From contig CALXJS010000001.1 in assembly GCA_944388685.1 (NCBI GenBank), positions 40,430-104,429 of the forward strand: a stretch of DNA of 64,000 bases, given 5' to 3'. Under the pieces are notes generated by a model. It was not told where the DNA came from. It saw only the letters and a list, made by a program, of their open reading frames with translations, and ran no database searches. Numbering within the stretch: position 1 is the stretch's first letter; every line of letters starts with the position of its first letter. A program made the position numbers and the translations under genes. This stretch comes from an uncultured Clostridia bacterium (GTDB lineage: Bacteria; Bacillota_A; Clostridia; TANB77; CAG-508). Positions 33,668 to 43,864 of the stretch are shown one piece after another.

Positions 33668-34627
33668 TTATCTCTCCTTTTCGTATCTATTTTTATAATT
33701 TATTCTGACTTTAAAACATAAAAAGTCATTGAAATCCTTACCAACTTTTGGTGGATCATCAATGACTTCATATTGTTTTGGCAATACTGTTTTTAAAGCA
33801 GTAGTTGCAATTCTTCCTGCACTATCATTATCTAAATGCAACACTATTTTTCTTACATTTTGATGTTGATTTAAAAAGTAATTAAGTGCTAACGGTATCT
33901 TACTTTCATCAATTTTCTTTGCAGGTTGATATACTCCTGAAAGTGATAAAAGATTTGTATTATACCATTCTTTATTTTCTAATTTTAAAATTGTAGCATA
34001 AGATAAAAGGTCAATAGCACTTTCAAATAAATGAACTTCATTACAAGGTTCTATTGAATCTAATTTGAAAGAAAATGCTTTATGACTTCCATAAGCATCT
34101 TGCATATATCTACTTGAATTTGTTGCTCTTATACCTGCATATCTTGCTACTTTATTTTTATCATATCCAACAAAAACAACATTATGATTTGGATATTGTT
34201 CATATATTAAACCATTATCTATACATTCATTTATAATATCTTTATCAATACCTCTACCTGTTAAATATTTAATTACTCTTTCATTGCTAATACATTTATT
34301 AGGTAAAATTAATCTAATATTTTTAACTTTTTCCTGCTGTTTATATTGAATTGGTGGACTTACTTTTGCATAACCTAATATTGTTTCTACTGCCTGAATA
34401 AAGGACATTTCTCTTACTTGAATTAAATATTCAAGTGCAGTTTTTCCTCCTATACCTCTTGAAAACCAATACCACATACCATTAGATATTTTTAAACTAT
34501 CGTGTGTTCTAGTCATATAAGTATTTCTGCTAAAATGCACTAATTCATCTGGCTCATAATTTTTTAGATAGGTTAATAAATCCATTTCTTTGGCTTTTTG
34601 AATTAAATCTGGTGGATAATATGCCAT
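33668..34627 (-). CDS. TOPRIM/DUF3991 primase-like protein
   Basis: A 319-residue protein: an N-terminal DUF3991-like part (LIQKAKEMDLLTYLKNYEPDEL, MWYWFSRGIGGKTALEYLI) and a C-terminal TOPRIM domain (VHLFESAIDLLSYATI with Glu, KIVLHLDNDSAGRIAT with DxD). The N-terminal CHC2 zinc finger of DnaG is not evident. It likely primes DNA synthesis of the transferred strand or of the circular form. Lies 9 bases after the DUF3848 gene. Confidence 0.88.
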   Translation of the reverse strand: MAYYPPDLIQKAKEMDLLTYLKNYEPDELVHFSRNTYMTRTHDSLKISNGMWYWFSRGIGGKTALEYLIQVREMSFIQAVETILGYAKVSPPIQYKQQEKVKNIRLILPNKCISNERVIKYLTGRGIDKDIINECIDNGLIYEQYPNHNVVFVGYDKNKVARYAGIRATNSSRYMQDAYGSHKAFSFKLDSIEPCNEVHLFESAIDLLSYATILKLENKEWYNTNLLSLSGVYQPAKKIDESKIPLALNYFLNQHQNVRKIVLHLDNDSAGRIATTALKTVLPKQYEVIDDPPKVGKDFNDFLCFKVRINYKNRYEKER

Positions 34628-34636
34628 AATAATTAC

Positions 34637-34984
34637 CTACCTTTCTTTGGCTTTATTTTTATTCTTTTGTTGTTCTTCTTTTAGAAATTCTATTGTATCA
34701 TCCACACTATCTTGTAATGGTTCGTGTATGCCACTATCAGTTGACATCCAACCTTGATATAATTCTTCAAGTGGTTCTTTGCATTTATTAAGTGCTTTAA
34801 TATCACTTATATCAAAAGATAAATTTTCTGGATAAAACATTGCTACTAATTCTTCTTTCATAACTTTTTCATAAGAATGATTAATAATTTCTTCTGGTGT
34901 CCCTTTCATTATTTCATCAATAAAGTTATTATATTCTTTATCTAATTTTTCATATAAAGCCGTTCTTAATTCCATTTCATTCAT
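34637..34984 (-). CDS. DUF3848 protein
   Basis: A 115-residue acidic helical protein: ELRTALYEKLDKEYNNFIDEIMKGTPEEIINHSYEKVMKEELVAMF, then KEPLEELYQGWMSTDSG, the DUF3848 pattern. Found in Firmicute elements next to the helicase and primase genes; function unknown. The ribosome binding site AAAGGAG is followed by ATG. Confidence 0.8.
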   Translation of the reverse strand: MNEMELRTALYEKLDKEYNNFIDEIMKGTPEEIINHSYEKVMKEELVAMFYPENLSFDISDIKALNKCKEPLEELYQGWMSTDSGIHEPLQDSVDDTIEFLKEEQQKNKNKAKER

Positions 34985-35010
34985 TTTCTTTTCTCCTTTC
35001 TAAAATGATT

Positions 35011-35041
35011 TAAGGCGATTAAGTTTTATTCTCAATCGCCT
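35011..35041. terminator. Hairpin between the helicase and DUF3848 genes
   Basis: Perfect 9-bp arms AAGGCGATT and AATCGCCTT followed by T-run on the plus strand, where no gene precedes it. On the minus strand a run of A comes first and no T-run follows. It may pause or process the helicase-primase message or stop antisense transcription. Confidence 0.5.
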
Positions 35042-35045
35042 TTTT

Positions 35046-38000
35046 TTATCTTTCATAATCTTTCTGTGGTTTAGAATTATCTTTATCATCTCCAAGCCCA
35101 TCATCAATTATTTCTTTATCTTTTTCATTAAGATTTAGTTGAATATTTAACTCATCTAATCGTTTAGATTTTTGTTTTAATTCTTCCTCTTGTGGAAATG
35201 GTCTATTCATTTCTTGTTTTGCATTTTCAAATTGTTTTTTGGTATCTTCTAATTGATTTTTAGTAGATTCTAATTTATTTTCTATATTATTTAAAGCATT
35301 ATCAATACGAGTAATATTACCGTGAACATCACTACCTAAAACAAGATTATATGATAATTCGTGTTTTAATTCCAAATGAAATGAACGGTCAAAAGTATCA
35401 AATGATAATATCATTTTAAATCCTTTATACTCTCCAATTTCAATAGGATCTGGTTTTGTTAGTGCCTTACATTTATCAATAATCTTTTGTCCTGCTTCTG
35501 CTTTTTCAATATAATTAATACCATCTATCATCATACCTTGAAATTCTTCTGATATAGTATTCTCTTTTAAAAATGCAATATCTTTTTCTATTCCACTAAT
35601 TCTATTTTCAAGTCTTTTTATTTCATTAGGATAATATTTTATAACTTTATCTTCTAATTCATATATCTGACTTAAATGTGTTTGTTTCAATAATTTTAAT
35701 TTTGCAACTTGTGTATCCAACTCCGTTTTTTCAATTATTAAAGGATTTCCTGCTGCTAACGCTTTAATTTCTGCATAAGAAAGAGCAGTTTCATCTATAT
35801 CTTCTGCAAATCTTACAGGAGTTTTTGAAGTCATAATTTGTGAAATAAATCTTTGTTTATTTTCTACTAATTGATATAAATACGCATCAAAAGTTCCCTC
35901 CGTTACATATCTATATATATCAACTTCTTTGTTTTTATTTCCTTGTCTAATTATTCTTCCACTTCGTTGTGTTAAATCACTAGGTCGCCACGGACAGTCT
36001 AAATCGTGAAGTGCAATTAACCTATCTTGACAGTTAGTTCCTGCACCCATTTTTTGTGTTGAACCCATTAAAACTCTTACTTGTCCTTTTCTTACTTTAT
36101 TGAATAATTCTTGTTTTCTTGCGTCAGTATTTGCGTCGTGAATAAATGCTATTTCTTCCTCTGGTATTCCTCTTTCAATAAGTTTAGTTTTTAAATCATC
36201 ATAGATATTAAACTTACCATCATTATGAGGAGTGGACAAATCACAAAAGACTAATTGTGCTGATTTATCTTCGCTAGTTTTATTCCATATATCATAAATA
36301 TTATTAGCACAAGTTGCTACTTTACTATACTCAAAATCATCTAATAGTTCATTAGTTAACCTTTGATCTAGTGCTAGTTTTCTTCCATCATTTGTGATTT
36401 TTAACATATTATCTACGGTAGAATCTACCATTTTATTTCTAACTTTTTCTGCTCTTTCTCCTAGTTCTGCTACAAGTTCTTTTTGAATTTCACTAGGTTG
36501 TATAACCATATTATGATAGTTTGCTTTTGGTACAGGAAGTTTCAACATTTCTGATGTTTGAATGTCTGCAACTTCTTTAAACATTGCCATTAATTCTGGT
36601 AAATTATAAAATTTAGCAAATCTAGTTTTCGCTCTATAACCTGTACCCTCTGGACTTAATTCTATTGCCGTAACAGTTTCTCCAAAAGTTGAAGCCCACG
36701 AGTCAAAATGTTGTAAATTTCTTTTAACAAGTTCTCCATATTGTAAATATCTTTGCATAGTATATAACTCAACCATTGAATTACTTATTGGAGTTCCTGT
36801 TGCAAATATTACACCTTTTCCACCTGTAATTTCATCAAGATACCTACATTTCATATATAAGTCAGAACTTTTTTGTGCTTCTGTTTGTGCTATTCCTCCA
36901 ACATTTCTCATCTTCGTATAAAGATATAGATTTTTATAATAATGTGCTTCATCAACAAATATTCTATCTACTCCAAGTTCTTCAAATGTTACAACATCAT
37001 CTTTTCTTGAAGTATCATTTAGTTTTGCAAGTTTAGCCTCTAAACTTTTTCTAGTCTTTTCCATTTGTTTGATTGAAAATCTTTCGCCATTATTTCGTTT
37101 TAAGTCATCAATTCCTAGTGTTATTTCATTTATTTCTCTTTGTATCATTTCAATTTGTCTTTCACTTGACATTGGTATTTTTTCAAATTGTGAATGAGAA
37201 ATTATAACTGCATCATAATCTCCTGTTGCAATACGAGAGCAAAATTTCTTTCTATTTGCAGTTTCAAAATCTTTTTTAGTTGTAACTAAAATATTAGCAC
37301 TTGGATATAGTTGTAAGAACTCTTGTCCAAATTGTTCTACAATATGATTAGGCACTACAAATAAAGATTTATTACATAATCCTAATCTTTTTGATTCCAT
37401 TGCAGCAGCAACCATCTCAAAAGTTTTACCTGCTCCTACTTCGTGTGCTAATAAAGTATTACCACCATAAAGTATTCTTGCAATAGCATTCACTTGATGT
37501 TCTCTTAATGTTATTTCTGGATTTATTCCATCAAAACTAATATGAGAGCCATCATATTCTCGTGGACGAATTGAATTAAATTTCTCATTATAAGATTGTA
37601 CTAATCTTTGTCGTCTTTCTGGATCACTCCATATCCATTCATCAAAAGCCATTTTTATTTGTTCTTGCTTTGCTTGTGCTATTGCTGTTTCTTTTTTATT
37701 TAATTCTGCAATTTTCTTACCATTTTCATCTTCATAGTAATCATATATTCTAACATCTCTTAAATTAAGAGTATCTTCAATTATTTTATAAGCATTTGCT
37801 CTTGATGTTCCATAAGTGTTATACGATTTAACATTATATTTATCATAATTTTTTCCATCAATATACCACTCTGATGTTGCTTCCATATAATGAACATTTA
37901 TATTTCTACTTGTTGCCCACGAAGGACTTAATAAGTAGTCAATAAACTCTTTTATATCACTACTAGGTATCCAAGTAGAACCTAATCTTACACTTATTTC

Positions 38001-41000
38001 ACTTGCACTTAAATCTTTTGGTTGCACTTCTTTTAAATATTTAACATTAACTTGAAATCTATCATCAGTTTCTGAAAATTTTTCAGCAATACGCAATTTT
38101 TCTCTAACATTACCAGATAAATACTCATCAGCAGTTACCCAATGATTAGGTTCTCCATATTCTGGAACATTAAATATTTCACCCTCTAAATCTTTAAGCA
38201 TTTTATCCATATCAAGTCCACAAAGACTTTGCATATATTCTAAATCAACTCTTGCTTTATCAGAAAGTGAAACTATAAGTGCATCATTTGCATTATCAAC
38301 CGATTTTATTTTCGTTTTAGGTCTAATAGTTCGTTTAGTGAACATATCTGCTTTTCTTGCAAGATTTCCATTTTCATCTAATATTTCTAATGAACATAGT
38401 AAGTAATAACTTGAATCGTTAGAAAACGCAATGTTATTACCTCTACTATTTATTAGACCGTATTTCTTATTAAAAGCGTCATATAGGCGATTTAATTTAT
38501 CTTGTTCACTCTTTATATCTTCTTCTGGAAAATCCTCTGTTTGGTACTCTATAAGAGTTCTAACGCAGTCCCTTATTTCAATTAAACCTTTTACACGATT
38601 AGCAGTTGTCATTGCTAAATCTTGTGGATACATTCTACTATTTTCTCTAAAATATATTTCTCCATCAACTAATGTGTATGAGAAATTTCTAACATTAAAA
38701 TCAGCAGGTATTGATAAATCTTCTTCATCAATATCATCAATTTCATATTCTTTTACTTCGGCGTGTATATTAGTTATTGCTTCTTCTAATCGTTTTCCTA
38801 AATCTTGATTTTCTTCTGCAATACAAGCAGAGTCATATCCAAATCTAGTAGAAATCATTTCCATATTACCCATTATCATTTCTGGATTATCTATGAAATA
38901 ACTATTCATTTTTATTCCATTTTCATCAGTACCTAAATTTACCCACTCTGGTTCTATATCTGTTATTGAATCTCTTTTTTGTAAAAAGATTATATCAGAT
39001 GTGACTTCTGTTCCTGCATTATCTTTAAAAGTATTATTAGGTAATCTTATTGCTCCTAATAAATCTGCTCTTTGTGCTATATACTTTCTAACGCTAGGAT
39101 TTTCTTTATCTAGTGTACCTTTTGAAGTTATAAATGCAACTATTCCTCCTGGTCTTACTTTATCAAGAGTTTTTGCGAAGAAATAATCGTGTATCAAAAA
39201 TTTATGCTTATCATATTTTTTATCTATTACTTTAAAGTCCCCAAAAGGAACATTTCCTACTGCTACATCAAAGAAACTATTGGGTAAATTAGTATTTTCA
39301 TAACCTTGTACAGCAATAGATGATTTTTGATAAAGTTGTCTTGCAATTCTACCACTTATTGAATCTAACTCTACACCATATAACTTACAATCATATAATG
39401 AATCTGGTAGCATACCAATAAAATTACCTGTACCACAAGATGGTTCAAGAATATTTCCTGTTTTAAGTCCCATATTTTCTAATGCTTTATACATTGATTT
39501 AATAACCACAGGTGGCGTATAAAACGCTGTTAAAGTTGACTCTCTTGCTTGTGAATATTCCTTTTCATCTAATAAATTTTTAAGAATATTATATTCATTA
39601 CTCCAAGAACTAGCTTTATCATCAAATGCTTGTGGTAATCCTCCCCAACCTACATATTGTGATAACACTTGTTGTTCCTCTGGTGTTGCAAATCTATTTT
39701 CTTCTTCACATTGCTTTAATATTTTTATTGCAGCAACATTACGATTAAATTTTTCTCTTGCACTACCAACACCTAAATCATCATTAGTTATTCTAAACTG
39801 ACTACGATCTGCATTTTTTATTTCTGGGTGTATATCAAAAGTATCAACTTTACCTTTTTTAGTTTTTTCAAACTGTGGTGTAAATTCTTTCTTTTCTTTT
39901 TCAGCAAGTATTGATAATATTTTATCTGTTTTTTCTACTCTAAAAATAGGTAGTCCTGCTGTATTTTGAAAAGTTATATCTCTTAATTCAACTTCTTCAT
40001 TATTTACCTTATCTATACGATATTTTCTATTTTCCCATTCAAATTCAATACCTAAAAGATTATCATTTTCTTTAACTTCTTTTATAGTTTTGGTTTCTTC
40101 ATTTTCTATAACTATTTCTGGTTCTTTTTTAACTTCATCAATTACTTCTTTGATATTTTCAACTTTTACTTTCAAATGGTCATTTGATGGATTTTCTTGA
40201 ACTTTTCTATCAAATTCATCTCTTGTAAATTCTTGATTAAATAATGGATATTGATTATCATATAGTCTTACTAATTCATCATTAAATTCTATTATTTCAT
40301 ACTCATCAGCACCTATATAGACTTTATCTCCTAAATGGTATTGATATTCAAATTGTTCTTCTTTATTATTTAATACATTGTTATCTTCAAAATTTGAAAG
40401 TTCTTCGCCTTTTTCAATTAATTCTCTTTTTTGTAATTGTTCTTCTAACCAATTAGGATATTCTTCCATTTCTTTTGGATTAAGGTATCTTTCTTCACGA
40501 ATTAACTCTTTAATTCTTTTTTCAATATAATTCCATTTGAACAACTGTTCTTTTGCACTTGCATCAAAATACCCACGATTAAATTTTATTCCTTTATAAT
40601 CGTGGGTTTCTCCTATACCAGAGCCTTTTACAGTATCAGTTTGACCTCCAATACCATATAGGTTCTTTAAAAAGTTTATATTATCTTCTGATGATAGACT
40701 TTTATTAAACATTTCATAAATTGCAAATTTTGTTTCCCTATGGCGTTCTTGTAAATACTTATCTATAAACTCTTGCGTAAACTCTAAATCTGATACATTT
40801 TTTTCTTCTTTGCTATCTAATAGATTAAGTTGTTCACTAACACTTGGTAAAGGTTTAAATCTATCATTTAATTGATTTAACAAAATCATAGAATCATAGT
40901 GATATGTTAAATCTACCCATTCCACAAAACTTTCAGTATCTCTTGATAAGAAATTACCTTTCCAAAACAAAACACCATTATCAAATACTTTGTATCCGTA

Positions 41001-42404
41001 CATTTCATCATCAATAGTTAATCCTGTGTATTCATTATTAAATATACCTTTTAAAAACTCCGTTCTTTTATCTATATCTTTTTCAGTTTCAAAAAAGTTT
41101 TTAATTTCTCTATTTGATTTTTTTAAGTGTGGTGTGGTACTTAATATTTGATTTATCTTTTCATCAAGAACAACATAAGGGAGATGGTTATCCCCCTTTT
41201 CATAAATATTTAAGCGTAGATTAGTTCTTTCATCACTATTTCCTCTGCTGTCATTTTCAAGTTGTTCATTAATCCCGTCCATTTCATTTGGTCGGTTGCT
41301 TTCAATTCCTCTGTTATATTCTCTTTGAATTTCATCTCTGAAATTATTTCCTCTATTCTCATTTCTGCTTGACTCTGTATCTCCATCAAGTGTTCTGATA
41401 GTTGGTCTTTCATAAGTAGAGTCGTGTATAGAGGTTTCTTCTGTTCTTTCAAATAACGAAGCCTCATCATTGCGTATTTCCCTTGTACTTGAATATTCTT
41501 CTCTTTCTTCGGTAGAACTAAATCTGGAATCTCGTAGTCCCCTTGAACTTTGTAAGTTATCATCTAAATCACTCCTTTCAGCAATATTTTTGCTTTCATA
41601 TAAATCATATTCTTTTCCTACTACATTTTCAAATGTGCGAATTTTATTTATTTCATTTAATCGCAAATTTTTAATTGTATTATAAATTTCCCTTAATCCC
41701 ATTTCTGATATTTCACTTGTTGCAAGTCCTAATCTTGTTATAGTATCATAACTATTAAAATCAGTAATATGTGAAAAATCACTTTCTTCAAAATATATAC
41801 TCGGATTAAGTCCACATCTTTTCATCATTGAATAAGCAATGCTATTAGATAATAATTCTTGAAATATTACTTTTACATTTAACTCATCAAGTCCATCTAA
41901 AAAACTATTATCACGATAATTCATTAAATCATCTAAATAGTCTGGTAAATTATCTTCTGCTAATATTTTAGAAACAGATTTAATTGCTTGTGGTAATGTT
42001 TCTTTTTGTTCTAATTCTCCATATTTATTTTCAAGAGATTCTATAACATCTTTTTCGTATGCTTTCGTTACCGTCCATAATCTAAAACTTCTACCATTTT
42101 TACTATTTGTATCTGCTATATCAAAAACATATTTTAAATTAGTGTAGCCACTATCATCACTAATTAATGCAATACCTTTTGAGCCTTTATTTATCCATCT
42201 TCCAACACTTTTATTCCAAGTTTCTATACTTGCACAAGCAACAGCAGTTGGTCGTTGAGCATATATTAAAACTTGATCATTGAAAGAATATTTGTAGTTC
42301 ATAGCAGAACATTCCAAAAAGGACATCCATTCATTTGAGTTTTTAGTTATGTCTGTTAAAGTTTCTCCATATAAGTCTGTTATTAGTCTTAATTTACTTG
42401 CCAC
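35046..42404 (-). CDS. Giant adenine methylase and SNF2-type helicase protein
   Basis: At 2452 residues the largest gene here, of the LtrC-like family of Firmicute elements. The first 120 residues resemble an ArdC-like ssDNA-binding domain (YKYSFNDQVLIYAQRPTAVACASIETWNKSVGRWINKG). A long acidic/Arg-rich linker (around 270-400) follows. Near 985 is an N6-adenine methylase fold (ILEPSCGTGNFIG, then AVGNVPFG where NPPY/F is usual). Near 1655 begins a superfamily 2 helicase (LLAHEVGAGKTFEMV; FVDEAHYYKNL near 1816; QRSGRIIRQGN in the last motif). A coiled coil closes the protein. It probably modifies and remodels element DNA during transfer. No frameshift is seen over 7.4 kb. Confidence 0.93.
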   Translation of the reverse strand: MASKLRLITDLYGETLTDITKNSNEWMSFLECSAMNYKYSFNDQVLIYAQRPTAVACASIETWNKSVGRWINKGSKGIALISDDSGYTNLKYVFDIADTNSKNGRSFRLWTVTKAYEKDVIESLENKYGELEQKETLPQAIKSVSKILAEDNLPDYLDDLMNYRDNSFLDGLDELNVKVIFQELLSNSIAYSMMKRCGLNPSIYFEESDFSHITDFNSYDTITRLGLATSEISEMGLREIYNTIKNLRLNEINKIRTFENVVGKEYDLYESKNIAERSDLDDNLQSSRGLRDSRFSSTEEREEYSSTREIRNDEASLFERTEETSIHDSTYERPTIRTLDGDTESSRNENRGNNFRDEIQREYNRGIESNRPNEMDGINEQLENDSRGNSDERTNLRLNIYEKGDNHLPYVVLDEKINQILSTTPHLKKSNREIKNFFETEKDIDKRTEFLKGIFNNEYTGLTIDDEMYGYKVFDNGVLFWKGNFLSRDTESFVEWVDLTYHYDSMILLNQLNDRFKPLPSVSEQLNLLDSKEEKNVSDLEFTQEFIDKYLQERHRETKFAIYEMFNKSLSSEDNINFLKNLYGIGGQTDTVKGSGIGETHDYKGIKFNRGYFDASAKEQLFKWNYIEKRIKELIREERYLNPKEMEEYPNWLEEQLQKRELIEKGEELSNFEDNNVLNNKEEQFEYQYHLGDKVYIGADEYEIIEFNDELVRLYDNQYPLFNQEFTRDEFDRKVQENPSNDHLKVKVENIKEVIDEVKKEPEIVIENEETKTIKEVKENDNLLGIEFEWENRKYRIDKVNNEEVELRDITFQNTAGLPIFRVEKTDKILSILAEKEKKEFTPQFEKTKKGKVDTFDIHPEIKNADRSQFRITNDDLGVGSAREKFNRNVAAIKILKQCEEENRFATPEEQQVLSQYVGWGGLPQAFDDKASSWSNEYNILKNLLDEKEYSQARESTLTAFYTPPVVIKSMYKALENMGLKTGNILEPSCGTGNFIGMLPDSLYDCKLYGVELDSISGRIARQLYQKSSIAVQGYENTNLPNSFFDVAVGNVPFGDFKVIDKKYDKHKFLIHDYFFAKTLDKVRPGGIVAFITSKGTLDKENPSVRKYIAQRADLLGAIRLPNNTFKDNAGTEVTSDIIFLQKRDSITDIEPEWVNLGTDENGIKMNSYFIDNPEMIMGNMEMISTRFGYDSACIAEENQDLGKRLEEAITNIHAEVKEYEIDDIDEEDLSIPADFNVRNFSYTLVDGEIYFRENSRMYPQDLAMTTANRVKGLIEIRDCVRTLIEYQTEDFPEEDIKSEQDKLNRLYDAFNKKYGLINSRGNNIAFSNDSSYYLLCSLEILDENGNLARKADMFTKRTIRPKTKIKSVDNANDALIVSLSDKARVDLEYMQSLCGLDMDKMLKDLEGEIFNVPEYGEPNHWVTADEYLSGNVREKLRIAEKFSETDDRFQVNVKYLKEVQPKDLSASEISVRLGSTWIPSSDIKEFIDYLLSPSWATSRNINVHYMEATSEWYIDGKNYDKYNVKSYNTYGTSRANAYKIIEDTLNLRDVRIYDYYEDENGKKIAELNKKETAIAQAKQEQIKMAFDEWIWSDPERRQRLVQSYNEKFNSIRPREYDGSHISFDGINPEITLREHQVNAIARILYGGNTLLAHEVGAGKTFEMVAAAMESKRLGLCNKSLFVVPNHIVEQFGQEFLQLYPSANILVTTKKDFETANRKKFCSRIATGDYDAVIISHSQFEKIPMSSERQIEMIQREINEITLGIDDLKRNNGERFSIKQMEKTRKSLEAKLAKLNDTSRKDDVVTFEELGVDRIFVDEAHYYKNLYLYTKMRNVGGIAQTEAQKSSDLYMKCRYLDEITGGKGVIFATGTPISNSMVELYTMQRYLQYGELVKRNLQHFDSWASTFGETVTAIELSPEGTGYRAKTRFAKFYNLPELMAMFKEVADIQTSEMLKLPVPKANYHNMVIQPSEIQKELVAELGERAEKVRNKMVDSTVDNMLKITNDGRKLALDQRLTNELLDDFEYSKVATCANNIYDIWNKTSEDKSAQLVFCDLSTPHNDGKFNIYDDLKTKLIERGIPEEEIAFIHDANTDARKQELFNKVRKGQVRVLMGSTQKMGAGTNCQDRLIALHDLDCPWRPSDLTQRSGRIIRQGNKNKEVDIYRYVTEGTFDAYLYQLVENKQRFISQIMTSKTPVRFAEDIDETALSYAEIKALAAGNPLIIEKTELDTQVAKLKLLKQTHLSQIYELEDKVIKYYPNEIKRLENRISGIEKDIAFLKENTISEEFQGMMIDGINYIEKAEAGQKIIDKCKALTKPDPIEIGEYKGFKMILSFDTFDRSFHLELKHELSYNLVLGSDVHGNITRIDNALNNIENKLESTKNQLEDTKKQFENAKQEMNRPFPQEEELKQKSKRLDELNIQLNLNEKDKEIIDDGLGDDKDNSKPQKDYER

Positions 42405-42434
42405 ATAAACACCTCCTACTCTTATATAGACTTA

Positions 42435-42764
42435 TTATTCTTCGGATTTTGTTTTATTTATTTCCCTCACTTTTAACAATACTTCATAATAATTAGTTTC
42501 TGCTTTTGTATCTAATCTTGATAGCAAGAAATAAATCATCTGTTCTGCCTCATTAGTAAAGAATCTTATATCTATACTTGTTTCCCCATTTTCATCAGTA
42601 TGAGGTACACTATATCTTAACAATTTATCTTTCATTCTTTCGGCTAGTTTTGAAAATCTTTCATCTCCTGTTTCAGCAATTATAGAAACTAATTCTACAA
42701 TATTGTTAAAATTATCTATATCCACCAATGTTCTTATTGGTGGTTTTCTTGTTTGATATGCCAT
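42435..42764 (-). CDS. Conserved element protein of unknown function
   Basis: A 109-residue helical protein with VDIDNFNNIVELVSIIAETGDERFSKLAERMKDKLLRY and FFTNEAEQMIYFLLSRL. No domain recognised. The position, just upstream of the giant helicase gene with a 30-base gap, suggests it is part of the same transcript. Confidence 0.7.
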   Translation of the reverse strand: MAYQTRKPPIRTLVDIDNFNNIVELVSIIAETGDERFSKLAERMKDKLLRYSVPHTDENGETSIDIRFFTNEAEQMIYFLLSRLDTKAETNYYEVLLKVREINKTKSEE

Positions 42765-42773
42765 AATAATTTC

Positions 42774-42968
42774 CTACCTTTCTTTTTCTTTCTGTTCTTT
42801 CACAGTTTGATTTAAAACTATGTTATTTCTATATTTTTCTAACGCTTCTTTGACACTAACATTTTCAAGTAATTCATCTACTTTTCTTTGTGCCTCTTGC
42901 TTATTTTTGGCTTTAACTTCAAAAGTAAAAGTACCATTTATATTTACTTCAATTTCATACTTTTTCAT
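42774..42968 (-). CDS. DpnD/PcfM-like small protein
   Basis: A 64-residue protein, MKKYEIEVNINGTFTFEVKAKNKQEAQRKVDELL, a beta-hairpin followed by a helix as in DpnD/PcfM-like proteins. It shares KAKNK-EA--KV--L with the protein at 5229-5465. The stop lies 9 bases before the next start and its own start overlaps the gene upstream by one base. Confidence 0.75.
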   Translation of the reverse strand: MKKYEIEVNINGTFTFEVKAKNKQEAQRKVDELLENVSVKEALEKYRNNIVLNQTVKEQKEKER

Positions 42969-43198
42969 TATTTTTCATTTCCTTTCTCTTTATAACCACT
43001 TAAAAAAGCAATTATATCTTTATTTTTAATTGCTTTCTTGAAATCAATTATTATCATCATTTCAGAAGATGTTAAATTTGGAAGTTTTTCCAAATCTTCC
43101 ATTTTCATATTAAGAATTTTTTTATCAGTATTAAATCCTGCATTAAATAACTTTTCTAATGTTTTTGTTATTTGATTAATATTATATTTATTCTCCAC
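42968..43198 (-). CDS. Small protein of unknown function
   Basis: A 76-residue helical protein (MENKYNINQITKTLEKLFNAGFNTDKKILNMKMEDLEKLPNLTSSEM). The LEKLPNLT segment hints at a helix-hairpin-helix-like turn. Closely packed between the sortase and the DpnD-like gene. Function unknown. Confidence 0.65.
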   Translation of the reverse strand: MENKYNINQITKTLEKLFNAGFNTDKKILNMKMEDLEKLPNLTSSEMMIIIDFKKAIKNKDIIAFLSGYKEKGNEK

Positions 43199-43207
43199 AA
43201 TAACCTC

Positions 43208-43864
43208 CTATATTTCATTTATTTGTTCGCAAATTACAATTATTTGCTTATTGGTATTATGTCTGCAAGTCACTAGGGTTAATGTGTTTTTCTCTGCATT
43301 TCTAACAATATTAGCAGTTCCTGTTTTTTCTATATCGTACATATTAACAACTTTATATTTATATTCCTTACCATTATAGAAAATACTTACTTCATCATCT
43401 GTTGTTAATTTATAAACATTCTTAAAATATGATGTTCTACCATTACCACTATGACCTGCTAGAATAACATTACCTTTTTCTTTATCTGGATAATCAGATT
43501 CTTTTAGAAATTCAATATTTCTATTTACATTATTACAATAACTACCTTTTTCACATAGTCCCTTTTCAACACCTATTTTAGGTATTTTTATTACTGCTAT
43601 ATAATTCGGTGTACTTTGTTTTATAGGTTGTGTTTCTTTAACTTCTTGTTCAGTCGGTGTTTCTTCATTAACTACTTCATCAACATCTTGTTGTTCTTCA
43701 TAAAATTCTTCAATTAAATTATTTTCTTTTTTATCTTGAAAATAGTTATATAAATATTTTCCTCCAAAAAGTCCTATACCTAATAAAATGAATAAAGAGC
43801 CAACTATTATAAGTTGACTCTTATTCTCTTTCTTATTGTTGTTTTGATTTTTTCTTTTTAACAT
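43208..43864 (-). CDS. Sortase dedicated to the adjacent adhesin
   Basis: A 218-residue sortase. One membrane segment near the N-terminus (LIIVGSLFILLGIGLFGGKYLY), an acidic linker, then the catalytic domain: AGHSGNGRTSYF with the catalytic His and TLTLVTCRHNTNKQIIVI with the catalytic Cys. The usual Arg some residues after Cys is not obvious; the position reads NKQ, and an Arg follows Cys directly. The start lies within the last codons of the adhesin gene (32-base overlap), strong evidence that the two act together: the sortase should cut the VPNTG motif. Confidence 0.88.
   Translation of the reverse strand: MLKRKNQNNNKKENKSQLIIVGSLFILLGIGLFGGKYLYNYFQDKKENNLIEEFYEEQQDVDEVVNEETPTEQEVKETQPIKQSTPNYIAVIKIPKIGVEKGLCEKGSYCNNVNRNIEFLKESDYPDKEKGNVILAGHSGNGRTSYFKNVYKLTTDDEVSIFYNGKEYKYKVVNMYDIEKTGTANIVRNAEKNTLTLVTCRHNTNKQIIVICEQINEI

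Noticed and set aside
41210..41563. Alternative-frame open frame inside the giant helicase gene
   Set aside because: It lies in the low-complexity Arg/Glu linker, has no start site and overlaps a continuous 7.4-kb gene.
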